This document shows, piece by piece, positions 8,696 through 16,433 of a DNA stretch of 64,000 bases (its first letter is position 1; every line of letters starts with the position of its first letter). A program made the translations under genes and the position numbers. The stretch comes from Geodermatophilaceae bacterium URHA0031. Lineage in GTDB: Bacteria > Actinomycetota > Actinomycetes > Mycobacteriales > Geodermatophilaceae. The stretch is from positions 232,115 through 296,114 of the forward strand of contig JHVP01000006.1 of NCBI GenBank assembly GCA_000620205.1, read 5' to 3'. The notes beneath the pieces are model-generated. The model was given only the letters and a program-made list of their open reading frames with translations, was not told the DNA's origin and did no database searches.

Positions 8696-10228
8696 GTGAG
8701 CGACGTCGCCCCCACCTCCGCGGCTGGGGACACCACCCCCGCCGCCGAGCCGTACCCCAAGCGCTGGCTGGCCCTGGCGGTCATCGCCGTCACCGTGCTG
8801 ATGGTCATCCTGGACGCGACCATCGTGAACATCGCGCTGCCGGCCGTGTCGGCGGACCTGGCGATCTCCGCGGCGACCCAGCAGTGGATCGTCACCGCCT
8901 ACACCCTGACCTTCGGCGGCTTCCTGCTGCTCGGCGGGCGGATCGCGGACTTCTGGGGGCGCAAGCGCACCTACCTGGTCGGCGCCGTGGGCTTCGCCGT
9001 CGCCTCGGCCCTGGGCGGCCTGGCGCAGAACGAGGCGATGCTGTTCGGCGCCCGCGCGCTGCAGGGCGTCTTCGGCGCCCTGCTGGCCCCGGCCTCGCTG
9101 GCGCTGCTGACCGTGCTCTTCACCGACGCCAAGGAGCGGGCGAAGGCGTTCGCCGTCTACGGCGCCATCGCCGGCGGCGGCTCGGCCGTCGGCCTGCTGC
9201 TGGGCGGCGTGCTGACCGAGTACGCCGACTGGCGCTGGTGCTTCTGGGTGAACGTGCCGGTGGCGATCGTCGCGGTCGCGGCGGCCATCCCGATCGTTCC
9301 GGAGAGCAAGGCCCCCGGGGACGCGAGGTACGACATCCCCGGGGCGGTGCTGGTCACCCTCGGCCTGGCGTCGCTGGTGTACGGCTTCACCAAGGTGGCG
9401 CAGGCCTCGCAGGAGGACCCGCAGGCCAACGCCTGGGCCAACGGTGCGGCGCTGGCCTTCATCGCCGTCGGCCTGCTGCTGGTGGCGGCCTTCGTCGTGG
9501 TGGAGCTCCGGGTCAGGAACCCGCTGCTGCCCATGCGGCTGGTGCTCGACCGCAACCGCGGGGGCGCGTACCTGACCTCCACCCTGGTGGGCGCCGGGCT
9601 GATCGGGGCGTTCTTCTTCCTCAGCCTGTACTTCCAGCAGGTGCTGGGCTACAAGCCGGTCGAGGCCGGCTTCGCCTCGCTGCCGACCACCCTGGGCGTG
9701 CTCGTCTCGGCGGGGGCGGCCAGCGCCCTGGTACCGAAGCTCGGGCCGCGGCCGCTGATGGTGGTCGGTGCGCTGCTGGCCGCGGCGGGGCTGTTCCTGC
9801 TGTCCTTCCTGGGAGTCGACACCTCCTTCTGGGCGCTGGCCTTCCCCGGCCAGCTGATCCTCGGCCTCGGTCTCGGCTTCACGTTCGTGCCGCTGTCCAA
9901 CCTGGCCCTGATCGGCGCGGGCGAACGCGACGCCGGCGCGGCCAGCGCGATGCTGAACGCCACCCAGCAGGTCGGCGCCTCGGTCGGCACGGCCCTGCTG
10001 GCCACCATCTCGGTCGGTGCGATCACCGCGTCCATCACCTCGCAGGTGGCCGCCGGCGCCGACCCGAACGACCCGGCGGTCGGCCTGGCCGCGCAGGTCG
10101 AGGGCTACACCACCGCCTTCACCTGGGCTGCCGCCCTGCTGGTGGTCGGTGCCGTGGTCGCTGGCCTGCTCATCAAGGCCTCGAAGGAGGACCTGCCCGC
10201 CGACGGCGCCGTCGTCCACGCCGGCTGA
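8696..10228 (+). CDS. DHA2-family MFS drug/H+ antiporter
   Basis: A 510-residue membrane transporter with 14 predicted helices of the EmrB/QacA (DHA2) type. The signature motif [17 protein letters not shown] in helix 1 and the motif A region GGRIADFWGRKRTYL are clear. GTG 8696 is preceded by GAGGA and gives a short soluble N-terminus. Probable role: proton-driven export of toxic compounds; substrate unknown. It is divergent from the phosphoesterase gene and has two paralogues in this window (40990 and 45115), the second of which is strikingly similar. Confidence 0.9.
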   Translation: MSDVAPTSAAGDTTPAAEPYPKRWLALAVIAVTVLMVILDATIVNIALPAVSADLAISAATQQWIVTAYTLTFGGFLLLGGRIADFWGRKRTYLVGAVGFAVASALGGLAQNEAMLFGARALQGVFGALLAPASLALLTVLFTDAKERAKAFAVYGAIAGGGSAVGLLLGGVLTEYADWRWCFWVNVPVAIVAVAAAIPIVPESKAPGDARYDIPGAVLVTLGLASLVYGFTKVAQASQEDPQANAWANGAALAFIAVGLLLVAAFVVVELRVRNPLLPMRLVLDRNRGGAYLTSTLVGAGLIGAFFFLSLYFQQVLGYKPVEAGFASLPTTLGVLVSAGAASALVPKLGPRPLMVVGALLAAAGLFLLSFLGVDTSFWALAFPGQLILGLGLGFTFVPLSNLALIGAGERDAGAASAMLNATQQVGASVGTALLATISVGAITASITSQVAAGADPNDPAVGLAAQVEGYTTAFTWAAALLVVGAVVAGLLIKASKEDLPADGAVVHAG

Positions 10229-10239
10229 CCCCTTCGGGA

Positions 10240-10442
10240 GCGCCGGGCATGCCCGGTTCCGGGGACCCGTCGCAGGGGCCGGAGGCCTCCCGACGGGTCC
10301 TCGGGCAGCGGCTCAGCGCCGCCGGGGACGGCACCTGGCCGCGCCGGGCATGCCCGGCTCCGGGGACCGGTCGCGGGGGCCGGAGGCCTTCCGACGGGTC
10401 CTCGGGCAGCGGCTCAGCGCTGCCGGGGACGGCACCTGGCCG
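10240..10442. repeat. Two-copy tandem repeat, 101-bp unit
   Basis: Copy 1 spans about 10240-10340 and copy 2 about 10341-10442, with five mismatches by eye. Each unit opens with GCGCCGGGCATGCCCGG, which contains the palindrome CCGGGCATGCCCGG, and closes with GGGGACGGCACCTGGCCGC. The repeat fills the gap between the convergent DHA2 and CDF genes. It has no credible coding capacity. A duplicated terminator or a palindromic repetitive element is possible. Confidence 0.85.
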
Positions 10443-10466
10443 CGGTGCGATCCGGAGGATCGCCGT

Positions 10467-11384
10467 TCACTCGTGGACGGGCGACTCGTGGCCGCGGTGG
10501 CTCGCCGACTCGAGCTGGAAGGTGCAGTGCTCGAGGTCGAAGTGCGCACCCAGGCAGCTGCACAGGGCGTCGAGCACCCGGCCCCCGTGCCCCTCGGCCA
10601 GCACCTCCTCGCTCACCACGACGTGCGCGGAGAGCACCGGCTGACCCGAGGTGATGGTCCAGGCGTGCAGGTCGTGGACGTCGACCACACCGGCGACACC
10701 GAGCACGTGGGCGCGCACGTCGTCGAGGTCCACGCCCTTGGGAGCCGCCTCGAGCAGGACGTCGAACGCCTCCCGCAGCAACGTCCAGGCGCGCGGGAGC
10801 ACCAGCGCACCGACGGCGAAGGAGGCGACGACGTCGGCAGCGGTCCAGCCGGTGGTGGCGATGACGACGGCGGCGACGATGACCGCCAGCGAGCCCAGCG
10901 CGTCACCGACGACCTCCAGGTAGGCGCCGCGGGTGTTCAGCGACTCCCCCTGGCCGGCGTGCAGCAGGGACAGCGACCCGACGTTGACGGCCAGCCCCAG
11001 GACGGCGACCCCGAGCATCCACCCGGCGTGGATGTCCGGCGGGTCACCGATCCGGCGCACCGCCTCGACGACGACGTAGGCGCCGACCCCGATCAGCAGC
11101 AGGCCGTTGGCCACCGCCGCCAGCACCTCGATCCGCTGCCAGCCGAAGGTGCGGCGGCCGCGGGCGGGCCGCTGGGCGAGGCTGACCGCGCCGAGGGCCA
11201 TCCCGATGCCGAGGGCGTCGGTGGCCATGTGCGCGGCGTCGGCCAGCAGCGCCAGCGACCCGGACAGCAGCGCGCCGACCACCTCGACGACCAGGACGCC
11301 GCAGGTGAGCGCCAGGACGACGGCGAGCCGGCCCCGGTGTGCGGCCGCGGCGGTGCCGTGCGCCGTCCCGTGGTCGTGCCCCAT
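10467..11384 (-). CDS. Cation diffusion facilitator (zinc-type) exporter
   Basis: A 305-residue CDF transporter with six transmembrane helices. The His-containing N-terminus MGHDHGTAHG, the helix-2 metal site LADAAHMATDALG (H-x3-D) and the second site EVVGDALGSL are present. A cytoplasmic C-terminal domain of about 90 residues has VDVHDLHAWTI and LCSCLGAHFDLEHCTFQLE. Such CzcD/ZitB-type proteins export Zn2+, Cd2+ or Co2+ in exchange for protons. ATG 11384 has the strong ribosome site GGGAGGAGG; an upstream ATG at 11429 lacks one. A palindrome at 11412-11431 may be its operator. Confidence 0.93.
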   Translation of the reverse strand: MGHDHGTAHGTAAAAHRGRLAVVLALTCGVLVVEVVGALLSGSLALLADAAHMATDALGIGMALGAVSLAQRPARGRRTFGWQRIEVLAAVANGLLLIGVGAYVVVEAVRRIGDPPDIHAGWMLGVAVLGLAVNVGSLSLLHAGQGESLNTRGAYLEVVGDALGSLAVIVAAVVIATTGWTAADVVASFAVGALVLPRAWTLLREAFDVLLEAAPKGVDLDDVRAHVLGVAGVVDVHDLHAWTITSGQPVLSAHVVVSEEVLAEGHGGRVLDALCSCLGAHFDLEHCTFQLESASHRGHESPVHE

Positions 11385-11411
11385 CGACGCCCCCTCCTCC
11401 CACCGGTCCTT

Positions 11412-11431
11412 ACATGCAGGATGCCGCATGT
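11412..11431. promoter_or_regulatory. Inverted repeat upstream of the CDF gene, possible metal-sensor operator
   Basis: ACATGC (11412-11417) and GCATGT (11426-11431) form an inverted repeat with an 8-base spacer, 28-47 bp before the CDF start. Placement suits a repressor such as an ArsR/SmtB-type zinc sensor. No regulator gene adjoins it, so the identity is open. Confidence 0.4.
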
Positions 11432-11483
11432 CAGACCGGGATGCCAGGAACCGGGCCAGCCGCCCCCGTCCCGAGGCTCACCC

Positions 11484-11555
11484 GAGCAGGTGACGTGCTG
11501 GAACGGCCCCCTTCCCGGAGGCCGCCCTGAGCAGGTGACGTGCTGGAACGGCCCC
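11484..11555. repeat. 27-bp direct repeat, two copies
   Basis: The 27-base segment starting GAGCAGGTGACGTGCTGG and ending in CGGCCCC occurs at 11484-11510 and 11529-11555, 45 bp apart. The second copy runs into the dispersed hairpin repeat that starts at 11540, so an abortive or partial duplication of that element is likely. Confidence 0.8.
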
Positions 11556-11612
11556 GCTGCTGGGTCCTGCCGCGAGCTTGCGAGTGGCGGGGGGCAGCGG
11601 GGTCCTTCCTCA
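11540..11612 (-). repeat. Dispersed hairpin repeat, copy B (terminator-like)
   Basis: Near-identical to 4771-4842. GGCCCCGCTGC at one end pairs with GCAGCGGGGTCC at the other, with GCGAGCTTGCGAG forming an inner hairpin. It ends on the stop codon (11610-11612) of the M23 peptidase gene, the same arrangement as copy A at ctaD. Shorter relatives sharing the GGCCCC...GGGGCC design lie at 20911-20941 and 42547-42586. Confidence 0.7.
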
Positions 11613-12566
11613 GACCTGGACGCCCCGGTCGCGCAGCCACGGGACCGGGTCGACCTTCTGCCCGTCGATCCCGCCCAGGTGCACCTCGAAGTGCAGGTGC
11701 GGGCCGGTGGACTGCCCCTGGTTGCCCAGCAGGGCGATCGTGTCGCCGGCCCGGACGACCTGACCCTCCGCGACGAGGATCTGCTGCATGTGGCCGTAGA
11801 CCGTCACGTCGCCGTTGTCGTGCCGGATGTACACGGCCAGGCCGAAGCCGCTGGCCGCACCGGCCCGGACGACGACGCCGTCCACGGCCGCGTACTCCGG
11901 CGTGCCGAGCGGGGCGGCGAAGTCGATCCCGGCGTGCAGCGTGCCCCACCGGGGGCCGAACCCGCTGGACAGCCGCGCGCCCTGCACCGGCAGCACCGCC
12001 TTGGGCCGGGCGGCCTCGGCGGCCTGGGCGGCGGCGGCCACCGCGGCCGCGTCGGCGTCGGCCTGGACCTGCGCGGCGGCGGCCTCGGCGTCCTCGCGCT
12101 CGGCCCGGCTGGCCACCATCTGCTGCAGCCGCGAGGTGGCGTCCTCACCGGAGGCGGTCTGCCCGGCCTGCACCATGCCGAGCTCCTCGGCGACGCTGAC
12201 CGGCTCGTCCGCCTGCGCGACGTCCGGCGTGGAGTGGGTCGCCAGGGCCGTGCCGGCGAGGCCGGCGGCGCCGATGAACGCCGCAGCCAGGTAGAGCGCG
12301 GGGCGGCGGGTGCGGATGGAGGGGCGGCGGTGCCGCGCCCCCTCGCCGGCGACCGGTGCGGAACCGGCGGCCGGCAGCGGCCAGTCGGTCGGGAGCGCCG
12401 GCCCGTCACCGCCCACCGGCAGCGGCCAGGCGTCGAGTGCGGGCGCCGGGACCGGCACCTCGGGACCCTCGGGCGACACGGCGGTGGTGGAGCCACCTGC
12501 CGGACCGGTGTGGATGGCACCCACCGGTCCGTCGTCGTCGGGCCGGGCGAGATGTTGCGGGTCCAT
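11610..12566 (-). CDS. M23-family peptidoglycan endopeptidase
   Basis: A 318-residue membrane-anchored protein. A Pro-rich cytoplasmic N-terminus precedes one transmembrane segment (about residues 88-110, LYLAAAFIGAAGLAGTALA). An Ala/Glu-rich coiled coil (about 142-187) leads to the LytM domain. The zinc and catalytic motifs are complete: LHAGIDFA (His211, Asp215), YGHM and GPHLHFEVH (HLH at 290-292). It should cut peptide cross-links in the wall during growth or division. ATG 12566 is chosen because the sequence before it looks non-coding. The hairpin repeat directly follows the stop codon. Confidence 0.9.
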   Translation of the reverse strand: MDPQHLARPDDDGPVGAIHTGPAGGSTTAVSPEGPEVPVPAPALDAWPLPVGGDGPALPTDWPLPAAGSAPVAGEGARHRRPSIRTRRPALYLAAAFIGAAGLAGTALATHSTPDVAQADEPVSVAEELGMVQAGQTASGEDATSRLQQMVASRAEREDAEAAAAQVQADADAAAVAAAAQAAEAARPKAVLPVQGARLSSGFGPRWGTLHAGIDFAAPLGTPEYAAVDGVVVRAGAASGFGLAVYIRHDNGDVTVYGHMQQILVAEGQVVRAGDTIALLGNQGQSTGPHLHFEVHLGGIDGQKVDPVPWLRDRGVQV

Positions 12567-12687
12567 GCACCTGTCTTCCGTCGATCGGTCCGGGTCGAGC
12601 GGGGCCCATGTAAACACGCCGTGACCAGTTCGTGATCTGCGCGGAGAGGCACGCACATGGCGTCAAGTGGGCGAGGTCACCACACTT

Positions 12688-12731
12688 CCTGCCAAATGAG
12701 CACTCTCTGTGACGGCACAGTTCCTGGCAGG
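12688..12731. other. Inverted repeat in the gap between M23 and alcohol dehydrogenase genes
   Basis: The 277-bp gap 12567-12843 separates divergent genes. CCTGCCA (12688-12694) and TGGCAGG (12725-12731) form a 7-bp inverted repeat 30 bases apart; it could be a bipartite operator or a 5'-leader hairpin. I looked for a c-di-AMP (ydaO) riboswitch, which often precedes actinobacterial wall hydrolases, and did not find its conserved blocks. Confidence 0.3.
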
Positions 12732-12843
12732 TCATGACTGCGACGCGCCGTCACGGGTAGGAGCGAGGAACGTCACGCCCGGAGAACGGCCTGCTGACCG
12801 CAGTCGCGGCCGTCTCGAGCCCCCGAGAACGAGGAGCACCCCC

Positions 12844-14025
12844 ATGCGCGCAGTGACCTGGCACGGCCGCGACGACGTCCGTGTGGACACCGTCCCGGAC
12901 CCCTCCATCACCGACCCCACGGACGTGATCGTCGAGATCACCTCGAGCGGCATCTGCGGCTCGGACCTCCACCTGATCGAGGTCATGGCGCCGTTCATGA
13001 CCGTCGGCGACGTCATGGGTCACGAGCCGATGGGGATCGTGCGCGAGGTCGGCCCCGGGGTGACCGCGCTGAAGGCCGGCGACCGCGTCGTCGTGCCGTT
13101 CAACATCTCGTGCGGCACCTGCTGGATGTGCAACCAGGGTCTGCAGAGCCAGTGCGAGACGACGCAGAACCGCGAGCAGGGCTTCGGCGCCTCGCTGTTC
13201 GGCTACACCAAGCTCTACGGGCAGGTGCCCGGCGGGCAGGCACAGTACCTGCGGGTCCCCTTCGGCAACACGCTGCCGATCAAGGTGCCCGAGGGCCCGG
13301 CCGACGACCGGTTCGTCTACCTCTCCGACGTGCTGCCGACCGCCTGGCAGGCCGTGCAGTACGCCAACGTGACGCCGGGCAGCACGGTGCTGGTGCTGGG
13401 CCTCGGCCCGATCGGCGACATGGCCACCCGGATCGCCAAGCACCTGGGCGCGGCGCAGGTGCTCGCCGCCGACACCGTGCCCGAGCGGCTGGCCCGGGCC
13501 CGGGCGAACGGGATCGACGTCCTGGACTCGACCACCCAGGCCGATGTCGTCGCCTGGGTGCGGGACAAGACCGACGGTCGCGGGCCGGACGCCGTCATCG
13601 ACGCCGTCGGCATGGAGGCGCACGGCTCACCGGGCGCCAAGCTCGCCCAGAAGGCCACCGCGATCGTGCCGGACGCCGTCATGGAGAAGGTCATGCAGGT
13701 CGTCGGCGTCGACCGGATGGCGGCGCTGAACACCGCCATCGAGGCCGTCCGCCGCGGCGGGACCATCTCGCTGTCCGGCGTCTACGGCGGGGCCACCGAC
13801 CCGATGCCGCTGATGCGGATGTTCGACAAGCAGATCGAGCTGCGCATGGGCCAGGCCAACGTCTGGCGCTGGGTGCCGGACATCCTGCCGCTGCTCACCG
13901 ACGCCGACCCGCTGGGCGTGGACACCTTCGCCACGCACCACGTCCCGCTCGAGCAGGCGCCGCAGGCCTACGAGACCTTCCGGCAGAAGCAGGACGGCGC
14001 GGTCAAGGTGCTGCTGCAGCCCTGA
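12844..14025 (+). CDS. Zinc-dependent alcohol dehydrogenase, formaldehyde-dehydrogenase-like
   Basis: A 393-residue medium-chain dehydrogenase. Catalytic zinc ligands are Cys38 (GICGSD) and the GHE pair His60/Glu61; the structural zinc cysteines are 90, 93, 96 and 104 (SCGTCWMCNQGLQSQC). The nucleotide fold has VLGLGPIGDMATRIA. The long insert after the structural zinc site, and a length near 390, resemble the glutathione-independent formaldehyde dehydrogenase-like group often annotated simply as zinc-dependent alcohol dehydrogenase. Substrate unproven. ATG 12844 has AGGAGC upstream. It is a monocistron ended by a 13-bp-arm terminator. Confidence 0.88.
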   Translation: MRAVTWHGRDDVRVDTVPDPSITDPTDVIVEITSSGICGSDLHLIEVMAPFMTVGDVMGHEPMGIVREVGPGVTALKAGDRVVVPFNISCGTCWMCNQGLQSQCETTQNREQGFGASLFGYTKLYGQVPGGQAQYLRVPFGNTLPIKVPEGPADDRFVYLSDVLPTAWQAVQYANVTPGSTVLVLGLGPIGDMATRIAKHLGAAQVLAADTVPERLARARANGIDVLDSTTQADVVAWVRDKTDGRGPDAVIDAVGMEAHGSPGAKLAQKATAIVPDAVMEKVMQVVGVDRMAALNTAIEAVRRGGTISLSGVYGGATDPMPLMRMFDKQIELRMGQANVWRWVPDILPLLTDADPLGVDTFATHHVPLEQAPQAYETFRQKQDGAVKVLLQP

Positions 14026-14032
14026 CCCCCGT

Positions 14033-14071
14033 ACGTCGCGGGCCGACCCGGAGGGGCACGGCCCGCGACGT
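14033..14071 (+). terminator. Terminator after the alcohol dehydrogenase gene
   Basis: ACGTCGCGGGCCG (14033-14045) pairs perfectly with CGGCCCGCGACGT (14059-14071) around a 13-base loop, starting 7 bp after the stop codon. Confidence 0.85.
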
Positions 14072-14180
14072 GACGAGGTTCTCACCCGTCAGGTGCAAGG
14101 ATCCGGGGCCCGCTCCTCTTGGCTGTAGAGGACGCCGACGTCCGCGTCCACCCCCGTGCCCCACCTCGAGGAGCTCTGCC

Positions 14181-15419
14181 TTGCCCCGCGCCCTGCTCGC
14201 GCTCGCCATCGGTGCCTTCGGCATCGGCACCACCGAGTTCGTGGTGATGGGCATGCTGCCCCAGATCGCCGACGGTCTGGACGTCTCGGTCTCCGCGGTC
14301 GGGCTGCTCATCTCCGCGTACGCCATCGGCGTCGTCATCGGCGCCCCCACGCTGACCGCGCTGGGCGTGCGGTTCACCCCGCGGCAGACGCTGGTCGCGC
14401 TGATGGTGCTGTTCACCCTGGGCAACCTGCTGTCGGCAGTGGCGCCCAGCTACGGCTGGCTCGTCGCGGCCCGGGTGTTCGCCGCCCTGGCGCACGGGTC
14501 GTTCTTCGGCGTCGGTGCGGTCGCCGCCCGCCGCCTGGTGCCCAAGGAGAAGGCCACCCAGGCGATCTCGCTGATGATCACCGGGCTCACGCTGGCGAAC
14601 GTGGTCGGGGTCCCGCTGGGCACCTTCGTCGCCCAGCAGCTCAGCTGGCGGCTGGTCTTCGCCGCGGTGGCGGCCATCGGCCTGGTCACCATCGCCGGGT
14701 TGGTGGCCTGGATGCCGACGGTCACCGGCGAGCCCACCGACCTGCGCAGCGAGCTGGGCGCCTTCCGCCGGCGCGGCGTGTGGCTGGTGCTCGGCACCAC
14801 CATGATCGGCTTCGCGGCCCTGTTCTCGGTCTACAGCTACGTCAGCCCGATCCTCACCGAGCTCGGCGGCATCCCCGAGGGCTGGGTCACCCCGGTGCTG
14901 GGGCTGTTCGGCGCCGGCACCACGGTCGGCACGCTGGTCGGCGGCCGGCTGGGTGACCGCTGGGGCATGTCGTTCGTGGCGGTCGGGCTGCTGGGCACGG
15001 CCGGCGCGCTCGCCGTCCTGGCGCTGGTGGCGCGCACCCCGGTCGCCGCGGTCAGCGTGCTGGTCTTCTTCGGCATGCTCGCCTTCGCCCTCGGCCCGGT
15101 CGTGCAGAACCGGGTCATCGAGGCGGCCCGCGTGCCCGGCGGCAGCCTGGTGTCCGCGGCCAACCAGGCCGCGTTCAACCTGGCCAACGCCCTCGGGGCC
15201 GCACTGGGTGCCGCCGCCCTCTCGGCGGGGTTCGGGTACACCGCGCCCATCTGGGTCGGCGCCTCCCTCGCCCTGGTCGGCACGGGCATCGCCGTGGTGA
15301 CCATCCGCTCCGAGCGCCGCGAGCGCACCGCGCTGGCCGTCGCCGCCCGGGCTGACGTCGACACCTGGCGGCGCACGCTGGCCCCCCTGGCCGACGCCAC
15401 ACCCGCCGCCGTCCGTTGA
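14181..15419 (+). CDS. MFS transporter, sugar/drug efflux type (DHA1)
   Basis: A 412-residue, 12-helix transporter. The opening ALLALAIGAFGIGTTEFVVMGMLPQIADGLDVS is the hallmark of the AraJ/PbuE/CmlR-like DHA1 group that exports sugars, purines or chloramphenicol; the substrate cannot be assigned. TTG at 14181 is chosen because GAGGAG sits at 14168-14173 and no ATG or GTG fits the helix-1 position. The aldo/keto reductase gene follows 39 bp downstream on the same strand and may be co-transcribed. Confidence 0.87.
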   Translation: MPRALLALAIGAFGIGTTEFVVMGMLPQIADGLDVSVSAVGLLISAYAIGVVIGAPTLTALGVRFTPRQTLVALMVLFTLGNLLSAVAPSYGWLVAARVFAALAHGSFFGVGAVAARRLVPKEKATQAISLMITGLTLANVVGVPLGTFVAQQLSWRLVFAAVAAIGLVTIAGLVAWMPTVTGEPTDLRSELGAFRRRGVWLVLGTTMIGFAALFSVYSYVSPILTELGGIPEGWVTPVLGLFGAGTTVGTLVGGRLGDRWGMSFVAVGLLGTAGALAVLALVARTPVAAVSVLVFFGMLAFALGPVVQNRVIEAARVPGGSLVSAANQAAFNLANALGAALGAAALSAGFGYTAPIWVGASLALVGTGIAVVTIRSERRERTALAVAARADVDTWRRTLAPLADATPAAVR

Positions 15420-15458
15420 CCGTTTGACCACCCCCGGGGGCGGGGGTAAGCCGGGGTC

Positions 15459-16349
15459 ATGACGACGACGGCGGAGAAGTCCGGCCAGTTCCCCCTCGGC
15501 GACCGCACGGTGCACCGCATCGGCTACGGCGCCATGCAGCTCGCCGGCCCCCACGTGATGGGTCCCCCAGCCGACAGGGACGGCGCCATCGCGGTGCTGC
15601 GCCGCGCGGTCGAGCTGGGCGTGGACCACATCGACACCAGCGACTACTACGGCCCCCACGTCACGAACGAGATCATCCGCGAGGCGCTGCACCCCTACCC
15701 CGAGCAGCTGACCATCGTCACCAAGATCGGCGCCCGCCGGACCCCGGAGGGCGAGTGGCCGGAGGCGCTGGGTGCCGACGAGCTGCGCCAGGCCGTGCAC
15801 GACAACCTCGACCACCTCGGCCTGGACGCGATCGACGTGGTCAACCTGCGGATGCCCGGCTTCGCCGAGCCGGTGCAGCGCTCCCTGGCCGAGCCGATGG
15901 AGACCCTGGCCGCGCTGCAGCAGGAGGGCCTGGTCAAGCACATCGGCGTCAGCAACGTGACCCCGCAGATGCTGGCCGAGGCGCAGGGCATCGCCCCGGT
16001 GGTGTGCGTGCAGAACCACTACAACCTGGTGCACCGGGCCGACGACCCGCTGGTCGACGCGCTGGCCCGGGAGGGCATCGCCTACGTGCCGTTCTTCCCG
16101 CTCGGCGGGTTCAGCCCGATCCAGTCCGCGGCCCTGGAGTCGGTGGCCCGGACGCTGGAGACCACGCCGATGGAGGTCGCGCTGGCCTGGCTGCTGGCCC
16201 GCTCGCCGAACATCCTGCTGATCCCGGGCACGCGCTCGATCGACCACCTGGAGTCCAACCTCGAGGCGGCGGCCCGGGTGCTGGGTCCGGTGGAGCTCGC
16301 CGAGCTCGACCGCATCGGCGGCGACGGCACCCTCGACCCCGACCTCTGA
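15459..16349 (+). CDS. Aldo/keto reductase
   Basis: A 296-residue NADPH-dependent oxidoreductase with a TIM-barrel fold. The tetrad residues appear as Asp in HIDTSDYYG (Asp and Tyr), Lys in VTKIGARR, and HYN-type residues near QNHYNLV. The C-terminal LLIPGTRSIDHLESNL is the cofactor-binding segment. It resembles the YajO/oxidoreductase subgroup with unknown physiological substrate. ATG 15459 begins the conserved N-terminus. Upstream, GTTT and GGGTAA at 15422-15449 faintly resemble a sigma-B promoter, but with an 18-base spacer. Confidence 0.9.
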   Translation: MTTTAEKSGQFPLGDRTVHRIGYGAMQLAGPHVMGPPADRDGAIAVLRRAVELGVDHIDTSDYYGPHVTNEIIREALHPYPEQLTIVTKIGARRTPEGEWPEALGADELRQAVHDNLDHLGLDAIDVVNLRMPGFAEPVQRSLAEPMETLAALQQEGLVKHIGVSNVTPQMLAEAQGIAPVVCVQNHYNLVHRADDPLVDALAREGIAYVPFFPLGGFSPIQSAALESVARTLETTPMEVALAWLLARSPNILLIPGTRSIDHLESNLEAAARVLGPVELAELDRIGGDGTLDPDL

Positions 16350-16360
16350 CCCACGTCCGC

Positions 16361-16426
16361 GGTTTCGGCGCCGAACCCCGACGAGGTTTCGGCGCCGAAA
16401 CCCGGCTGGGGTTCGGCGCCGAAACC
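16361..16426. repeat. Three 18-bp palindromes at an exact 24-bp period
   Basis: Units at 16361-16378, 16385-16402 and 16409-16426 are variants of GGTTTCGGCGCCGAAACC; the middle one is perfectly self-complementary, while units 1 and 3 each deviate in one flank. Outer flanks CCACG (about 16351) and CGTGG (about 16426) can also pair. It lies between two convergent genes. A multi-hairpin bidirectional terminator or a protein-binding array is possible. Confidence 0.85.
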
Positions 16427-16433
16427 GTGGGCT

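Noticed and set aside
8618..10219. Upstream extension of the phosphoesterase frame on the minus strand
   Set aside because: It is antisense to the DHA2 transporter and has Arg/Gly/Gln-rich non-protein content; the phosphoesterase starts at 8617.
12567..12843. Possible c-di-AMP (ydaO) riboswitch before the M23 peptidase gene
   Set aside because: The conserved paired blocks of that riboswitch are not visible; only an isolated 7-bp inverted repeat is present.
15422..15449. GTTT...GGGTAA resembling a sigma-B promoter before the aldo/keto reductase gene
   Set aside because: The spacer is 18 bases and the -10 would lie only about 10 bp from the start codon; too weak to call.
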